64,000 nucleotides of DNA. Origin: Shinella sp. SUS2 (lineage in GTDB: Bacteria; Pseudomonadota; Alphaproteobacteria; Rhizobiales; Rhizobiaceae). Below are positions 23,683 to 32,847 of the stretch, piece after piece. A model generated the notes under the pieces. It saw only the letters and a program-made list of their open reading frames with translations, had not been told where the DNA came from and made no database searches. Position 1 is the first letter of the stretch. Every line of letters begins with the position of its first letter. The DNA lies in NCBI RefSeq assembly GCF_001262505.1, contig NZ_KQ410735.1, positions 2,798 through 66,797 on the forward strand, read 5' to 3'. The position numbers and the translations under genes are program-made.

Positions 23683-24709
23683 TCGCAAGGTTCAAGAACA
23701 CGACCATGCCATAGCTCACGGCGACCAGCACGCCGAGCGACAGGACGACCGCGGCCGTCACCCGCGGGCCGGCCCGCATCACGCGCCTGAGGTCGATGCC
23801 GAGGCCGAGGGCGGCCATGGAGAGGATGGTCAGTACGGTCGCAGCGCGCGCCATGCCTTCGGCAAGCCCCGCATCGATCAGGCCGAAACTGCGCGCAGCG
23901 AGCATAGCGAGGAAGCCGAGGATGAACCATGGCACCAGCCGGTGCAGCGCCGGGCGACGACCACTCTCCTTACCTGCTGCAAGCGACAGGAAGAAGATCA
24001 CCGGCCCCAGCATCAACACGCGCACGAGCTTGACGAAGGTGCCGATCTGGATGCTGAGCGCGGAGACCGGGGCGGTGGCGGCCAGCACCTGCGGCACCGC
24101 ATAGACCGTCATGCCCGCCATCACGCCGTAGCCCGTCGCCGAAAGGCCGAGCAATGGCACCAGCACCGGCAGCAGCAGCACCGTGACCATGCCGAGAACG
24201 GCGGTGAAGGCGATGGAGGAAGCGACGTCCTCCGCATCGGCGCGGATGACCGGCGCCGTCGCGGCGATGGCAGAGTTGCCGCAGATCGAATTACCGCAGG
24301 CAACCAGCAGCGCAACAGTGCGGGAGAGGCCGAGGCCGCGCCCGATGGCATAGCTTGCAAGGAGAACGACGCCCACCACCGCCGCGATCGCCCCGATCAG
24401 CAGCCAGCCCATGCCGGCAATTGCCATGGCGCTGACGCCCGCACCGAGAAGCACGATCGCAATTTCAAGGAAGTACTTCGCGGAAAAGGCGATGCCGGGA
24501 TCGAACACCGCCGGCCGTTTCAGCAGCAGGCGGCAGACGGCACCGATCAGGATCGCCAACACCAACGCCTCGATCCACGCCCCGCCCGACAGGTGCATTT
24601 CCAGCCGCTCGGCGAGCACGGCGAGGCCCGACACGAAGCCGGAGAGCAATACCCCGGGCAGAAGTACACGAATTCCAAGGAATGATGATTTATTAGGCGA
24701 ATTTTCCAT
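23675..24709 (-). CDS. YeiH-family (UPF0324) putative sulfate exporter
   Basis: A membrane protein of 344 residues from ATG 24709, with about ten hydrophobic segments. The conserved CGNSICGNSAIAATAPVI segment and the AVPQVLAA region are typical of the YeiH/UPF0324 family, inner-membrane proteins proposed to export sulfate or related anions. An ATG at 24745 would add twelve residues; the shorter start leaves room for a divergent promoter with the LysR gene. That divergent pairing mirrors the yeiH-yeiE pair of enterobacteria and suggests the LysR protein controls this gene. The transported compound has not been shown for this protein. Confidence 0.85.
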   Translation of the reverse strand: MENSPNKSSFLGIRVLLPGVLLSGFVSGLAVLAERLEMHLSGGAWIEALVLAILIGAVCRLLLKRPAVFDPGIAFSAKYFLEIAIVLLGAGVSAMAIAGMGWLLIGAIAAVVGVVLLASYAIGRGLGLSRTVALLVACGNSICGNSAIAATAPVIRADAEDVASSIAFTAVLGMVTVLLLPVLVPLLGLSATGYGVMAGMTVYAVPQVLAATAPVSALSIQIGTFVKLVRVLMLGPVIFFLSLAAGKESGRRPALHRLVPWFILGFLAMLAARSFGLIDAGLAEGMARAATVLTILSMAALGLGIDLRRVMRAGPRVTAAVVLSLGVLVAVSYGMVVFLNLATA

Positions 24710-24733
24710 GTGCGGACGATGCGCTTGAAAACC

Positions 24734-24783
24734 TGTTCGATCCATCGGTAAATATCGGACATTTCATTCGACTGGATCGAACA
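24734..24783. promoter_or_regulatory. Inverted repeat in the yeiH/lysR divergent promoter
   Basis: TGTTCGATCC (24734-24743) and GGATCGAACA (24774-24783) are exact inverted copies separated by 30 bp. They lie between the two divergent genes, the right arm directly abutting the LysR start. It is a candidate LysR binding site for control of both genes. Confidence 0.5.
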
Positions 24784-24784
24784 G

Positions 24785-25648
24785 ATGATGACGCTGGAAC
24801 AACTCCGTATCTTCGTCGCCGTGGCGGAACGGGAGCACCTGACGAGGGCCGCGGAGGCACTGAACCTCACGCCCTCGGCCGTCAGCTCAGCCATCCGCGT
24901 GCTGGAGGAGCGCTACGGCATCGCGCTGTTCCATCGTACGGGGCGGCGGATCGAGTTGACCGAGACGGGTGAGGCCTTCCTGCCGGAGGCGAAAGCCACG
25001 CTGGCGCGGGCGGGCAGTGCAGACCTCTTCCTCACCGAGATCGGCGGCCTGAAACGCGGCACGCTGACGCTTGCCGCCAGCCAGACCATCGCAGGCTACT
25101 GGCTGCCGCCGCGTCTCATGCATTTCCGCAAGACCTATCCGGCGATCGACATCCGCTTGACCGGAGGCAACACCGACGAAGCTGCCGAAGCGGTTCTCGA
25201 CGGGCGGGCGGAACTCGGTTTCGTCGAAGGCGAGATCGACCACCCTGCCCTCGTCCAGCGCGTGGTGGCGCGCGACCGGGTCGTCATCGTCGCGCCGTCG
25301 GGCCATCCGCTCGCCGGCAAGCCCGATATCGATGCGGACGACCTGGCCGCCGCCCGCTGGGTGCTGCGCGAACCAGGCTCGGGCACGCGGCGTGCCCTGA
25401 CGGCGGCGCTGCCCGAGGAGGCGCTCGACATCGCGCTCTCCCTGCCTTCCAACGAAGCCGTGCGCAGCGCCGTTCTCGTCGGCCAGACGCTGACAGCGGT
25501 CTCCGAATTCGTCGTAAAGGACGACCTTGCCGCCGGCCGGATGGCCCGCATCGCCTTCGAACTGCCGGAACGCGCCTTCCGCCTGCTCCGCCACAAGGAG
25601 CGCTACCGCTCCCGGGCCTCGCTCGCCTTCGAGGCCGAGCTAACCTAG
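24785..25648 (+). CDS. LysR-family transcriptional regulator, YeiE-like
   Basis: A 287-residue LysR protein: winged helix-turn-helix at 3-62 (LEQLRIFVAVAEREHLTRAAEAL, then TPSAVSSAIRVLEE) and a periplasmic-binding-protein-like effector domain from about 90. The effector domain begins with GTLTLAASQTIAGYWLPPRL, the pattern seen in the CysB/CysL/YeiE subgroup, which often responds to sulfur compounds. Start at ATG 24785 or 24788. The gene is divergent from the yeiH-type transporter, with an exact 10-bp inverted repeat between them, so control of that transporter and of itself is likely. It converges on cobM with a 56-bp gap. Confidence 0.9.
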   Translation: MMTLEQLRIFVAVAEREHLTRAAEALNLTPSAVSSAIRVLEERYGIALFHRTGRRIELTETGEAFLPEAKATLARAGSADLFLTEIGGLKRGTLTLAASQTIAGYWLPPRLMHFRKTYPAIDIRLTGGNTDEAAEAVLDGRAELGFVEGEIDHPALVQRVVARDRVVIVAPSGHPLAGKPDIDADDLAAARWVLREPGSGTRRALTAALPEEALDIALSLPSNEAVRSAVLVGQTLTAVSEFVVKDDLAAGRMARIAFELPERAFRLLRHKERYRSRASLAFEAELT

Positions 25649-25704
25649 ATCATTTCCGCTTTTCTTCGAAACGCGAACCGCCGTACACTTTGGCTGGGAT
25701 GGCT

Positions 25705-26469
25705 TTATAGTCCGTCGCGCCCCCGGAACCGGCGCTGGTATGCGGGATCGTAGAGCGAACTTTCGCGAAAATCCTCAGCGCCGAGCGAGCGGCCGACGAA
25801 GATCAGCGCCGTGCGCTCGATCGGCTCCTCGGCGACCTTCGCCGCGATATCCGCCAGGGTGCCGCGCACCACGCGCTCATCGGGCCAGGAGGCTTTCACC
25901 ACGATCGCCACCGGGCAATCCGCGCCATAGAGCGGTGTCAGGTCCGAGACGACCTTGTCCAGTGCGTGGATGGCGAGGTGGATCGCCAGCGTCGCCCCCG
26001 TCGCGCCGAAATTCGCCAGCGTCTCGCGGTTCGGCATCGGTGAGGCACGGCCGGAAACACGGGTGAGCACGAGGCTCTGGGCGACGGCGGGAATGGTGAG
26101 CTCACGCCCGAGCGCGGCGGCGGCGGCGGCAAAGGAAGGCACGCCCGGCGTCAGCGTGTAGGCGAGCCCGTGTTTTTCCAGCCGGCGGATCTGCTCGGCG
26201 ACGGCACTCCAGACGGAGAGATCGCCGGAATGCAGCCGCGCCACATCCTCGCCCGCCGCGGCGGCGCGCAGATATTCGGCCTCGATCTCGTCGAGCGACA
26301 TCGGCGCCGTATCGACGATGCGTGCGTCCGGCGGGCAATATTGCAGGAGTTCCGGCGACACGATGGAGCCGGCATAGAGGCAGACCGGGCAGGCGCCGAT
26401 GAGATCACGGCCACGCACGGTGATGAGATCGGCAGCACCGGGGCCGGCGCCGATGAAATGAACAGTCAT
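25705..26469 (-). CDS. cobM: Precorrin-4 C11-methyltransferase
   Basis: A 254-residue SAM-dependent methyltransferase of the corrin/porphyrin (CbiF/CobM) type, acting at C11 of precorrin-4 to give precorrin-5. Visible motifs are [18 protein letters not shown] at the N-terminus, the [13 protein letters not shown] segment and [12 protein letters not shown] 26469 is chosen: it has GAGGA nine bases upstream, and it overlaps the cobL stop by four bases (ATGA), a sign of translational coupling. It is the last gene of the cobLM unit and converges on the LysR gene. Confidence 0.95.
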   Translation of the reverse strand: MTVHFIGAGPGAADLITVRGRDLIGACPVCLYAGSIVSPELLQYCPPDARIVDTAPMSLDEIEAEYLRAAAAGEDVARLHSGDLSVWSAVAEQIRRLEKHGLAYTLTPGVPSFAAAAAALGRELTIPAVAQSLVLTRVSGRASPMPNRETLANFGATGATLAIHLAIHALDKVVSDLTPLYGADCPVAIVVKASWPDERVVRGTLADIAAKVAEEPIERTALIFVGRSLGAEDFRESSLYDPAYQRRFRGRDGL

Positions 26470-27737
26470 ACTTGGTCCTCGATAGGTTGCGCCGGCTTCA
26501 CCCAGGCCCACTGCGTGACCGGCATGGCCGGCCGCCAGCCCGTCATCTGCCCGACAGGCGATGCGCGCGCGATGTCGATCCGGATCAGCGAACCGCCGAG
26601 CCGGGCGTGCTGGGCGAGGAGCACGGCTTCCATTTCCGTCGTCACCGCATTGGCGACAAGCCGGCCACCCGGTTTCAGACGGTCGATCGCCGCCGGCATG
26701 ACGCCCGCCTCACTGCCGCCACCGCCGATGAAGATCGCATCCGGCGCGGCCAACCCCACCAGAGCCTCCGGCGCCATGCCCTCGACCACCGCAAGACCCG
26801 GTACACCGAAGCACCCGGCATTGCGGTGAATGCGAGCGGCCCGCTCCGCATGGCCCTCGACGGCGATGGCCCTGAGCGAGGGGTCGGCCAGCATCCATTC
26901 GATACCGATGGAGCCCGAGCCGGCCCCGATATCCCAGAGAAGCTCGCCGCGGCGCGGCGCGAGAGCCGAGAGCGTCAGCGCGCGAACCTCGCGCTTGGTG
27001 ATCTGGCCGTCATGCTCGAACAGCCCGTCGTCGAGGCCCGGCGTGTAGGCGAGCACCCGCGCCCCGTCTCCGGCGACAATCTCCACCGCGCAGACATTCA
27101 GCATGTCAGCCTCATCGAGGGCGAACTGCCCGGCCCGATGGTGGCTCACTCGTTCCCGTGCGCCACCGAGGGCTTCCAGCACAGTTAGCGCCGAGCCGCC
27201 GAACCCGCTTTCAGCCAGAAGAGCGGCAAGCGCCGCCGGCCCGTCGCTGTCCGAGGTCAGCGCCAGGATACGGCAGCCGGGATGCAGGTGCGGGCGGATG
27301 AGGTCGACGGGGCGGCCGTGCAGCGAAACACAGACCGTGTCCTGCAGGGCCCAGCCCAAACGCGATGCAGCGAGACTGAAGGCAGAGGGGGCAGGAAAAA
27401 CGCGCATCTCCGCCCGCGCGATGCGCCGGGAGAGCGTGACGCCGACGCCATAGAAAAAGGGATCGCCCGAGGCGAGCACGACGACGGCCCTGCCGCGCGC
27501 AGCCAGAACAGCCTCCACCGAGCGCTCGAAGGGACTGAGCCAGCCATGGCGGTCGCCACGGATCGCCGCATCGGCAAGCTCCAGGTGCCGCGCGCCGCCG
27601 AAGACGATCTCCGCGCGGCCGATCGCGGCCTTGGCCTCGTCGCCGAGACCCGCTAGACCGTCTTCGCCGATCCCGACGATGGAAAGCCAGGGAGCGGCTG
27701 TCGAAAGGGACTGATCAGGCGTGGACAAACGACGCAT
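26466..27737 (-). CDS. cobL: Precorrin-6Y C5,15-methyltransferase (decarboxylating)
   Basis: A 423-residue fused enzyme that methylates C5 and C15 of the corrin ring and decarboxylates the C12 acetate side chain. The N-terminal half is a CbiE-like methyltransferase ([11 protein letters not shown], then [11 protein letters not shown]). The C-terminal half is CbiT-like, with the SAM loop [20 protein letters not shown] 27737 is chosen; ATG 27743 or TTG 27728 are alternatives. Every usable start overlaps the 5' end of the oppositely oriented cobK, whose GTG at 27721 is forced by an upstream stop. Its 3' end overlaps cobM by four bases. Transcription may begin within cobK or continue from cobFGHIJ. 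Confidence 0.95.
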   Translation of the reverse strand: MRRLSTPDQSLSTAAPWLSIVGIGEDGLAGLGDEAKAAIGRAEIVFGGARHLELADAAIRGDRHGWLSPFERSVEAVLAARGRAVVVLASGDPFFYGVGVTLSRRIARAEMRVFPAPSAFSLAASRLGWALQDTVCVSLHGRPVDLIRPHLHPGCRILALTSDSDGPAALAALLAESGFGGSALTVLEALGGARERVSHHRAGQFALDEADMLNVCAVEIVAGDGARVLAYTPGLDDGLFEHDGQITKREVRALTLSALAPRRGELLWDIGAGSGSIGIEWMLADPSLRAIAVEGHAERAARIHRNAGCFGVPGLAVVEGMAPEALVGLAAPDAIFIGGGGSEAGVMPAAIDRLKPGGRLVANAVTTEMEAVLLAQHARLGGSLIRIDIARASPVGQMTGWRPAMPVTQWAWVKPAQPIEDQV

Positions 27738-28491
27738 CCTCATCTTGGGCGGCACGGCGGAAGCCCGCAACCTTGCAGGCGTGCTCGCCGACAGAACCGA
27801 TCTTGCCGTAACGCTGTCGCTCGCCGGCCGCACGCTCGACCCCGCGCCGCAACCCGTACCCGTGCGCACCGGCGGCTTCGGCGGCGTCGAGGGGCTTTCG
27901 GCCCATCTGCGCGACGAGGCCATCGATCTCCTGATCGACGCGACGCATCCCTTCGCCCGGCAGATCTCCGCCAACGCACGCGCCGCCAGCGCGGCGACCG
28001 GCATTCCGCTGCTGCGGCTGGAACGGCTCGGCTGGGATATGGTGGAGGGTGACCGCTGGACGCGCGTCGCCAATATGACGGAGGCCGTGGGCGCGCTCGG
28101 CAAAGTGCCGCGCCGCGTGTTCCTTGCCATCGGCCGCCAGGAGGCGAAGGCCTTCGACGCCGCGCCGCAACATCACTATCTCGTGCGCAGCGTCGATCCC
28201 GTCGACCCGACGCTTGTCGCACCCGATGTCGATTATCTGCTCGCCCGCGGCCCGTTTACCGTGGACGCGGAGGTCGAACTTCTGCGCGGCCATCGTATCG
28301 ATGTCGTCGTCAGCAAGAATTCCGGTGGAGACGCCACCTATGGCAAGATCGTCGCGGCGCGCAGTCTCGGCCTGCCCGTCGTTCTGGTCGATCGGGCAGA
28401 GGCACAGGATGGCCACCACGCAGGAACCGTCCAGGATGCGGTGCGGCTCGCCGATCATCTCATCGGCTCTTCGAGGAAGCGCGGCGTATAG
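27721..28491 (+). CDS. cobK: Precorrin-6A reductase
   Basis: A 256-residue NADPH-dependent reductase that converts precorrin-6A to precorrin-6Y (dihydro-precorrin-6). It starts [19 protein letters not shown], has DLLIDATHPFARQISANA near 72-90, and ends with the SKNSGGDATYGKI region typical of CobK. It is the only cob gene here on the plus strand. Its GTG start is fixed because an in-frame TGA stands three codons upstream. The 5' end overlaps cobL by 17 bp, and the 3' end overlaps cobJ by 37 bp. It therefore lies antisense inside the cobFGHIJ-LM array. Confidence 0.94.
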   Translation: MDKRRILILGGTAEARNLAGVLADRTDLAVTLSLAGRTLDPAPQPVPVRTGGFGGVEGLSAHLRDEAIDLLIDATHPFARQISANARAASAATGIPLLRLERLGWDMVEGDRWTRVANMTEAVGALGKVPRRVFLAIGRQEAKAFDAAPQHHYLVRSVDPVDPTLVAPDVDYLLARGPFTVDAEVELLRGHRIDVVVSKNSGGDATYGKIVAARSLGLPVVLVDRAEAQDGHHAGTVQDAVRLADHLIGSSRKRGV

Positions 28492-29219
28492 ACGAGATCC
28501 GGCAGGCCCGGACGGGAAATGACGCGCGTTGCCGGCGAACCGATGACGACGCAAGTCGCCATATCGGCACGCTCCGCCTCTGCCTCGCCGAGCGGCATGA
28601 CCAGTATGCGCTCATCCGGGCGACCCGCGGCACGGCCGAAGATGACGGGCGTTGTCGCCGGAAGCGTCTCCCGCAGGATTTCAAAGGCCCGGCCGAGTTG
28701 CCAGGGCCGCGCTTTGCTGATCGGATTGTAGAGCGCGACAACAAGACCCGCCTCGGACACCAGGCGCAGCCGCTTCTCGATGATCTCCCAGGGTTTCAGG
28801 TTGTCGGAAAGCGAGATCGCGCAGAAATCATGGCCGAGCGGCGCACCGATGCGCGCGGCGACCGCCAGCATGGCGGTGACACCGGGCACGATGGTGAGAT
28901 CGACCGCCTTCCACTCGTCCGGTCCCGCATCGATCGCCTCGCAGACGGCCGCCGCCATGGCGAAGACCCCGGGATCCCCGCCCGAGACGACACAGACATC
29001 GACACCCTCGGCCGCCCGCTTCAGCGCGGCTTCGGCCCGGTTCAGCTCCTCGCGATTGTCGGAGGCGACCTTGATCTGGTCCGGCCGGAGGTTCAGCCGG
29101 TCGATATAGGGAAAGTAGCCGAAGAATTCGCGCGCAGCCTCGACCGCCTGTCTTGCCTCCGGCGTCATCTGGTCCGGATTGCCCGGCCCGGTGCCGATCA
29201 CGAAAAGCCGGCCGGTCAT
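28455..29219 (-). CDS. cobJ: Precorrin-3B C17-methyltransferase
   Basis: A 254-residue CobJ/CbiH-type methyltransferase that methylates C17 and contracts the ring of precorrin-3B to precorrin-4. Motifs: LFVIGTGPGNPDQMTPEA at the N-terminus, CVVSGGDPGVFAMA near 77-90, LTIVPGVTAM and the VALYNPISKARPWQL segment specific to this step. The ATG overlaps the cobI stop by four bases. It is the last gene of the cobFGHIJ run, and its 3' end overlaps that of cobK by 37 bp on the opposite strand. Confidence 0.96.
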   Translation of the reverse strand: MTGRLFVIGTGPGNPDQMTPEARQAVEAAREFFGYFPYIDRLNLRPDQIKVASDNREELNRAEAALKRAAEGVDVCVVSGGDPGVFAMAAAVCEAIDAGPDEWKAVDLTIVPGVTAMLAVAARIGAPLGHDFCAISLSDNLKPWEIIEKRLRLVSEAGLVVALYNPISKARPWQLGRAFEILRETLPATTPVIFGRAAGRPDERILVMPLGEAEAERADMATCVVIGSPATRVISRPGLPDLVYTPRFLEEPMR

Positions 29220-29959
29220 GCGCGGCCGCTCCAGCCCGGCACGAGCACCAGCGAGAAATAGGGCGCGGTGTCGTCGGGCTTTTCGGAAAGCCGCATCGAC
29301 CGGCTGGTCGGCATGGTGCCGCGCTCGACATAGATCGCCTCGCCGAGCCGGCCGGCCTTTTCCAGCGCCCGCCGGATTTTCGGCAGGTTGCGGCCGACCT
29401 TCATGATGACGGCGGCCTCGGTGTCGACGAGGCGGCGTGACAGCTCGCCCTCGCCCATCGTGCCCGGGAGCACGGAGAGCACGTCGTCACCCTGCACGAT
29501 GGGCAGGCCCGACAGCGACCAGCAACCGGACATGGCCGTGATTCCGGGAATGACCTCGGTCGGGAACCGATCGGCGAGCCTCACGTGGAGATGCATGTAG
29601 GAGCCGTAGAACATCGGATCGCCTTCCGAGAGGATGGCGACCGTGCGGCCGGCGGCAAGGTACTCCGCAACGGCGGCGGCCGAGGCGTCGTAGAAGGCGG
29701 TGATCTGGCGCTTGTAGTCGTCGTGGTCCTTGTCGATTTCCGTCGTCACCGGATAGTAGAGCGGCAGCTCCGCCATTCCGGGCTTCAAGAGGCCCTCAAC
29801 GATCGCCCGCCCATTGCCCGCGCGGCCGGCCTTGGCGAAGTAGGCAAGCACATCCGCCTCGCCGATCGCCCGCACCGCCTTCAGCGTCAGGAGTTCCGGA
29901 TCGCCCGGTCCCGTGCCCACGCCATAAAGTCGTCCCGTCACCGTCGCCACCCTGTTCAT
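29216..29959 (-). CDS. cobI: Precorrin-2 C20-methyltransferase
   Basis: A 247-residue methyltransferase of the CobI/CbiL type, converting precorrin-2 to precorrin-3A. It shows GRLYGVGTGPGDPELLTLKA at the N-terminus, the AILSEGDPMFYGSYMHL motif, and VIPGITAMSGCWSL. The start ATG overlaps the cobH stop by four bases and the stop overlaps the cobJ start by four bases, as throughout this operon. Confidence 0.96.
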   Translation of the reverse strand: MNRVATVTGRLYGVGTGPGDPELLTLKAVRAIGEADVLAYFAKAGRAGNGRAIVEGLLKPGMAELPLYYPVTTEIDKDHDDYKRQITAFYDASAAAVAEYLAAGRTVAILSEGDPMFYGSYMHLHVRLADRFPTEVIPGITAMSGCWSLSGLPIVQGDDVLSVLPGTMGEGELSRRLVDTEAAVIMKVGRNLPKIRRALEKAGRLGEAIYVERGTMPTSRSMRLSEKPDDTAPYFSLVLVPGWSGRA

Positions 29960-30588
29960 AGCCCCGGCCTCGCCAGAGAATTGAGCGCCGCGGCCGTCAT
30001 GGCGCTGCCGCCGAGGCGACCCCGCACGATGGCGAAGGGCACGTCGTAGGAGTTTTCGGCAAGCGCATCCTTGGATTCCGCGGCACCGACGAAACCGACC
30101 GGCATGCCGAGGATTGCCGCCGGCTTCGGCGCGCCGTCGCGCAGCAATTCCAGCAGGTAGAACAGCGCCGTCGGCGCATTGCCGATAGCGACGACAGAAC
30201 CGGCGAGACGATCGAGCCAGAGGCGGATGGCCGCGGCCGAGCGCGTGTTGCCGATATCCCGGGCGATGTCGGGCGTGCGCGGATCGCGCAGCATGCAGAG
30301 CACCTCGTTGCCGGCCGGCAGGCGGGCGGCCGTCACGCCGCGCGCGACCATCTCGGCATCACAGAAGATCGGCGCACCGGCCTGGAGCGCGCCGCGCGCC
30401 GCCGTGACGAAACCGGGAGAGAAAACGAAATGCGGTGCCGCCTCGACGAGGCCTGCGGCATGGATCATGCGCACGGCGACGTCCGATTCCTCTTCGGAAA
30501 AGCGCGAGAGATCGGCTTCGGCGCGGATGATCGCGAAGGATTTTTCGTAGATGGCCGTGCCATCCTTGATGTAGTCGTAATCGGTCAT
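29956..30588 (-). CDS. cobH: Precorrin-8X methylmutase
   Basis: A 210-residue isomerase that moves the C11 methyl to C12, giving hydrogenobyrinic acid. It starts MTDYDYIKDGTAIYEKSF and carries the catalytic histidine in RMIHAAG at H43, the same position as in the characterised enzyme. The AIGNAPTALFYLLEL and GFVGAAESKDAL segments are also typical. The longer upstream frame is rejected because ATG 30588 matches the family start and overlaps the cobG stop by four bases. Confidence 0.97.
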   Translation of the reverse strand: MTDYDYIKDGTAIYEKSFAIIRAEADLSRFSEEESDVAVRMIHAAGLVEAAPHFVFSPGFVTAARGALQAGAPIFCDAEMVARGVTAARLPAGNEVLCMLRDPRTPDIARDIGNTRSAAAIRLWLDRLAGSVVAIGNAPTALFYLLELLRDGAPKPAAILGMPVGFVGAAESKDALAENSYDVPFAIVRGRLGGSAMTAAALNSLARPGL

Positions 30589-31943
30589 TGTTGGCCTTGA
30601 TAAGCAGAAACCAGGGTGTCGGACGCGGTGCGGTCGATGAGGTTTCCCGCCGTCTCGCCGTCCACACGACGCGCGCGCAGGAGGGCACCGAGACGATGCA
30701 GGGCGGGCCGCAGCGCATCGGCGGGCAGGATCGCGGCGGCGCCATCGCCCGCACGCCCGCCAAGAACAAGACCGACGCCGGCGGCAGTGCCGCAAAGCGT
30801 GACCGCGGCCGCGGCCGGATGGGCGCAGCCCTTCGGGCAGCCGGAAACATGCACGTCGAAGGAACCATCCAGGAGATCGCCGGCTTCCGCCACAAGGGCA
30901 TCGGCGGCGGCGTGGGTATCGAAGCTGGCCGAAGCGCAGCCGGCGGAACCGGCGCAGACGGAGACGGTCCGACCCGGCGCATCCTGCGTGCTCCAGACAC
31001 GTCCCCGCGTCGCACAGGCCTGCGCGGCGGCCACCGTTTCCGCGCAGAGCCCGCGTACCAGCAGCGCGTGATGCGGCGCGAGGCGGAACTCCGTTGCGCC
31101 ACAGGCGACCAGCTCCCGTGTCAGGGCGGCAAACCGGTCGGCATGGATCTGACCATAGGCCGGGGCGAGCCCCAGAACCGTTTCGTCTCCGATCCCGTGC
31201 ACACCGAGCGGATGAACGGGTGAAGCGACCGGAATCGGCGGCACCGGAGCCGCACCGAGAGCCGCCGCCAGCAGCGTTGGATCGAGATCCCGCCCCCGCG
31301 CCGCCGGCCCGATGGCGGCAAGGGCAGCGGCGACTGTCATCACGCCGTCGACAGCCTTTTCGCCGGGCAGCAGCGCAACGGCCCGCGCCGTCATGCGATC
31401 ACCACCGAGGGCAAGCCGCCAGGCAAGGCCTCGTGTGCCGGCGACCGCATCGAGGCGGATATCGGCAACCATGTCGGCAAGAGACAACACACCGCCGCCA
31501 TCGACGACGACGGCAAGCTTCGGCGCGAGAACAAGAGCGGCATCGGCAAGAGCCGCCCGCAGTGCATCGGCAAACGGCGCAGCATCGGCAAGTTCGGACG
31601 GATCGATGCCGGCAAGCGGCGGCACTTCGATGGCAACGCCCGTCTGCGGGACGATGCCGGCCGCGGCGAGCCCGACGGCAAGGTGCGGAACGGAAGCATC
31701 CGTAAGGCCGCGAAGCTGGAGATTGCCGCGCGCGGTGATTTCGATAAGGCCATTGCCATGCGCCCGCGCCAGATCGGCAAGCGCAAGGAGATCGTGCGCG
31801 GTGAGGGCCGCCGCGGTGGGGCGCAGGCGCACCAGCAGGCCGTCGCCAGTCCGCATCGGAGTGGCGAGGGAAGGGCAGGCGCCGCGCCGCAACGCGCCGA
31901 TCTCGCCCAGGGGGCCCGGAAGCATCGCACAGGTCACCGTCAT
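30585..31943 (-). CDS. cobG: Precorrin-3B synthase (oxygen-dependent)
   Basis: A 452-residue siroheme-reductase-like monooxygenase that uses O2 to make precorrin-3B, marking the aerobic B12 pathway. The iron-sulfur cysteines are present as C330-X5-C336 (CAGSAGC) and C369-X3-C373 (CPKGC). The start ATG 31943 overlaps the cobF stop by four bases and matches the family; the frame open upstream to 32111 is within cobF. The protein is very alanine-rich in its middle. CobG with CobF argues for an aerobic lifestyle. Confidence 0.94.
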   Translation of the reverse strand: MTVTCAMLPGPLGEIGALRRGACPSLATPMRTGDGLLVRLRPTAAALTAHDLLALADLARAHGNGLIEITARGNLQLRGLTDASVPHLAVGLAAAGIVPQTGVAIEVPPLAGIDPSELADAAPFADALRAALADAALVLAPKLAVVVDGGGVLSLADMVADIRLDAVAGTRGLAWRLALGGDRMTARAVALLPGEKAVDGVMTVAAALAAIGPAARGRDLDPTLLAAALGAAPVPPIPVASPVHPLGVHGIGDETVLGLAPAYGQIHADRFAALTRELVACGATEFRLAPHHALLVRGLCAETVAAAQACATRGRVWSTQDAPGRTVSVCAGSAGCASASFDTHAAADALVAEAGDLLDGSFDVHVSGCPKGCAHPAAAAVTLCGTAAGVGLVLGGRAGDGAAAILPADALRPALHRLGALLRARRVDGETAGNLIDRTASDTLVSAYQGQQ

Positions 31944-32719
31944 GCCGCGCCCTCCTCCGCTTCGGGCGCCGGGCGACGGATCAGGTAGGTGTCCATGATC
32001 CAGCCATGCGCGGCGCGCGCCTTTCGGCGCGTCTCGCTGATCGTATCGGCGACGTCGGAAAGCCGGCCGGACAACAGGATCTCGTGCGGCGTGCCGAGAT
32101 AGGCGCCCCACCAGATCTCCGCTTCCGGATCCTCGACCGTCCGAAAGGCTTCGACGCCGTCGAGCATGACGAGCGCATCGCGCGAGGATTCCGGCCAGGC
32201 GCCGGCAAGGCGGCGGCCTGTGGTGATCTCGACCGGCAGGCCGATGCGGTTGAGCGTGATGGCATGGCTGGCGCAGAGCGCCTGGACGCTGGTGATGCCG
32301 GGAATGACCTCGATCTCGAAGGCGACACGGCCGGCCATGCGCACGTGATCGATAATACGCAGCGTGCTGTCATAGAGCATCGGATCGCCCCAGACGAGCA
32401 GGCCGAGCGTCTCGTCCGCACCGGTCTCGTTGAGGAGAGTGCGTTCGTAGATGGCCGCGATGGCGCGGTGCCAGTCGTTGACGCCATCCTCGTAGCTTCC
32501 GTCGGCGCGGCGCACCGGCACGGGGTAGTCGAGGATGCGGCAAGCGGCATTGTCGAGGAAACGGTCGCAGATTTCGCGGCGCGCATCGGCGAGAAAGGCC
32601 TTTTCATCGCCCTTCGTCGGAATGAGCAGCACATCGGCCCGGTTCAGCGCCTGAATTGCCTGAACAGTCATGTGCTCGGGATTGCCCGCGCCGATCCCGA
32701 TGACCAGTATCTTTCTCAA
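31940..32719 (-). CDS. cobF: Precorrin-6A synthase (deacetylating)
   Basis: A 259-residue methyltransferase that methylates C1 of precorrin-5 and releases the acetyl fragment, specific to the aerobic pathway. It begins LRKILVIGIGAGNPEHMTVQA and has LVWGDPMLYDSTLRI and EVIPGITSVQALCA. The start is TTG at 32719, chosen because GGGAG lies about eight bases upstream, the resulting N-terminus matches the family, and no ATG fits. It is the first gene of cobFGHIJ. The 128-bp gap behind it shows no cobalamin riboswitch, so the operon's control is not visible. Confidence 0.93.
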   Translation of the reverse strand: MRKILVIGIGAGNPEHMTVQAIQALNRADVLLIPTKGDEKAFLADARREICDRFLDNAACRILDYPVPVRRADGSYEDGVNDWHRAIAAIYERTLLNETGADETLGLLVWGDPMLYDSTLRIIDHVRMAGRVAFEIEVIPGITSVQALCASHAITLNRIGLPVEITTGRRLAGAWPESSRDALVMLDGVEAFRTVEDPEAEIWWGAYLGTPHEILLSGRLSDVADTISETRRKARAAHGWIMDTYLIRRPAPEAEEGAA

Positions 32720-32847
32720 AAGCCCGTCTCCCGTGCGACCCTGCGCTCCCGGTTCGCGGCCCGACTTGGGTCCCGCACCCCTTCCTAATCCCAAAAGCCG
32801 GCGGAAAACAGTACCCGAATCGCGTCCTTTGCCGGTCTTTTTGAGAC

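Noticed and set aside
32720-32847. Search for a cobalamin riboswitch upstream of cobF
   Set aside because: No B12 box or P1 helix pairing was seen, and the gap is too short for the full element.
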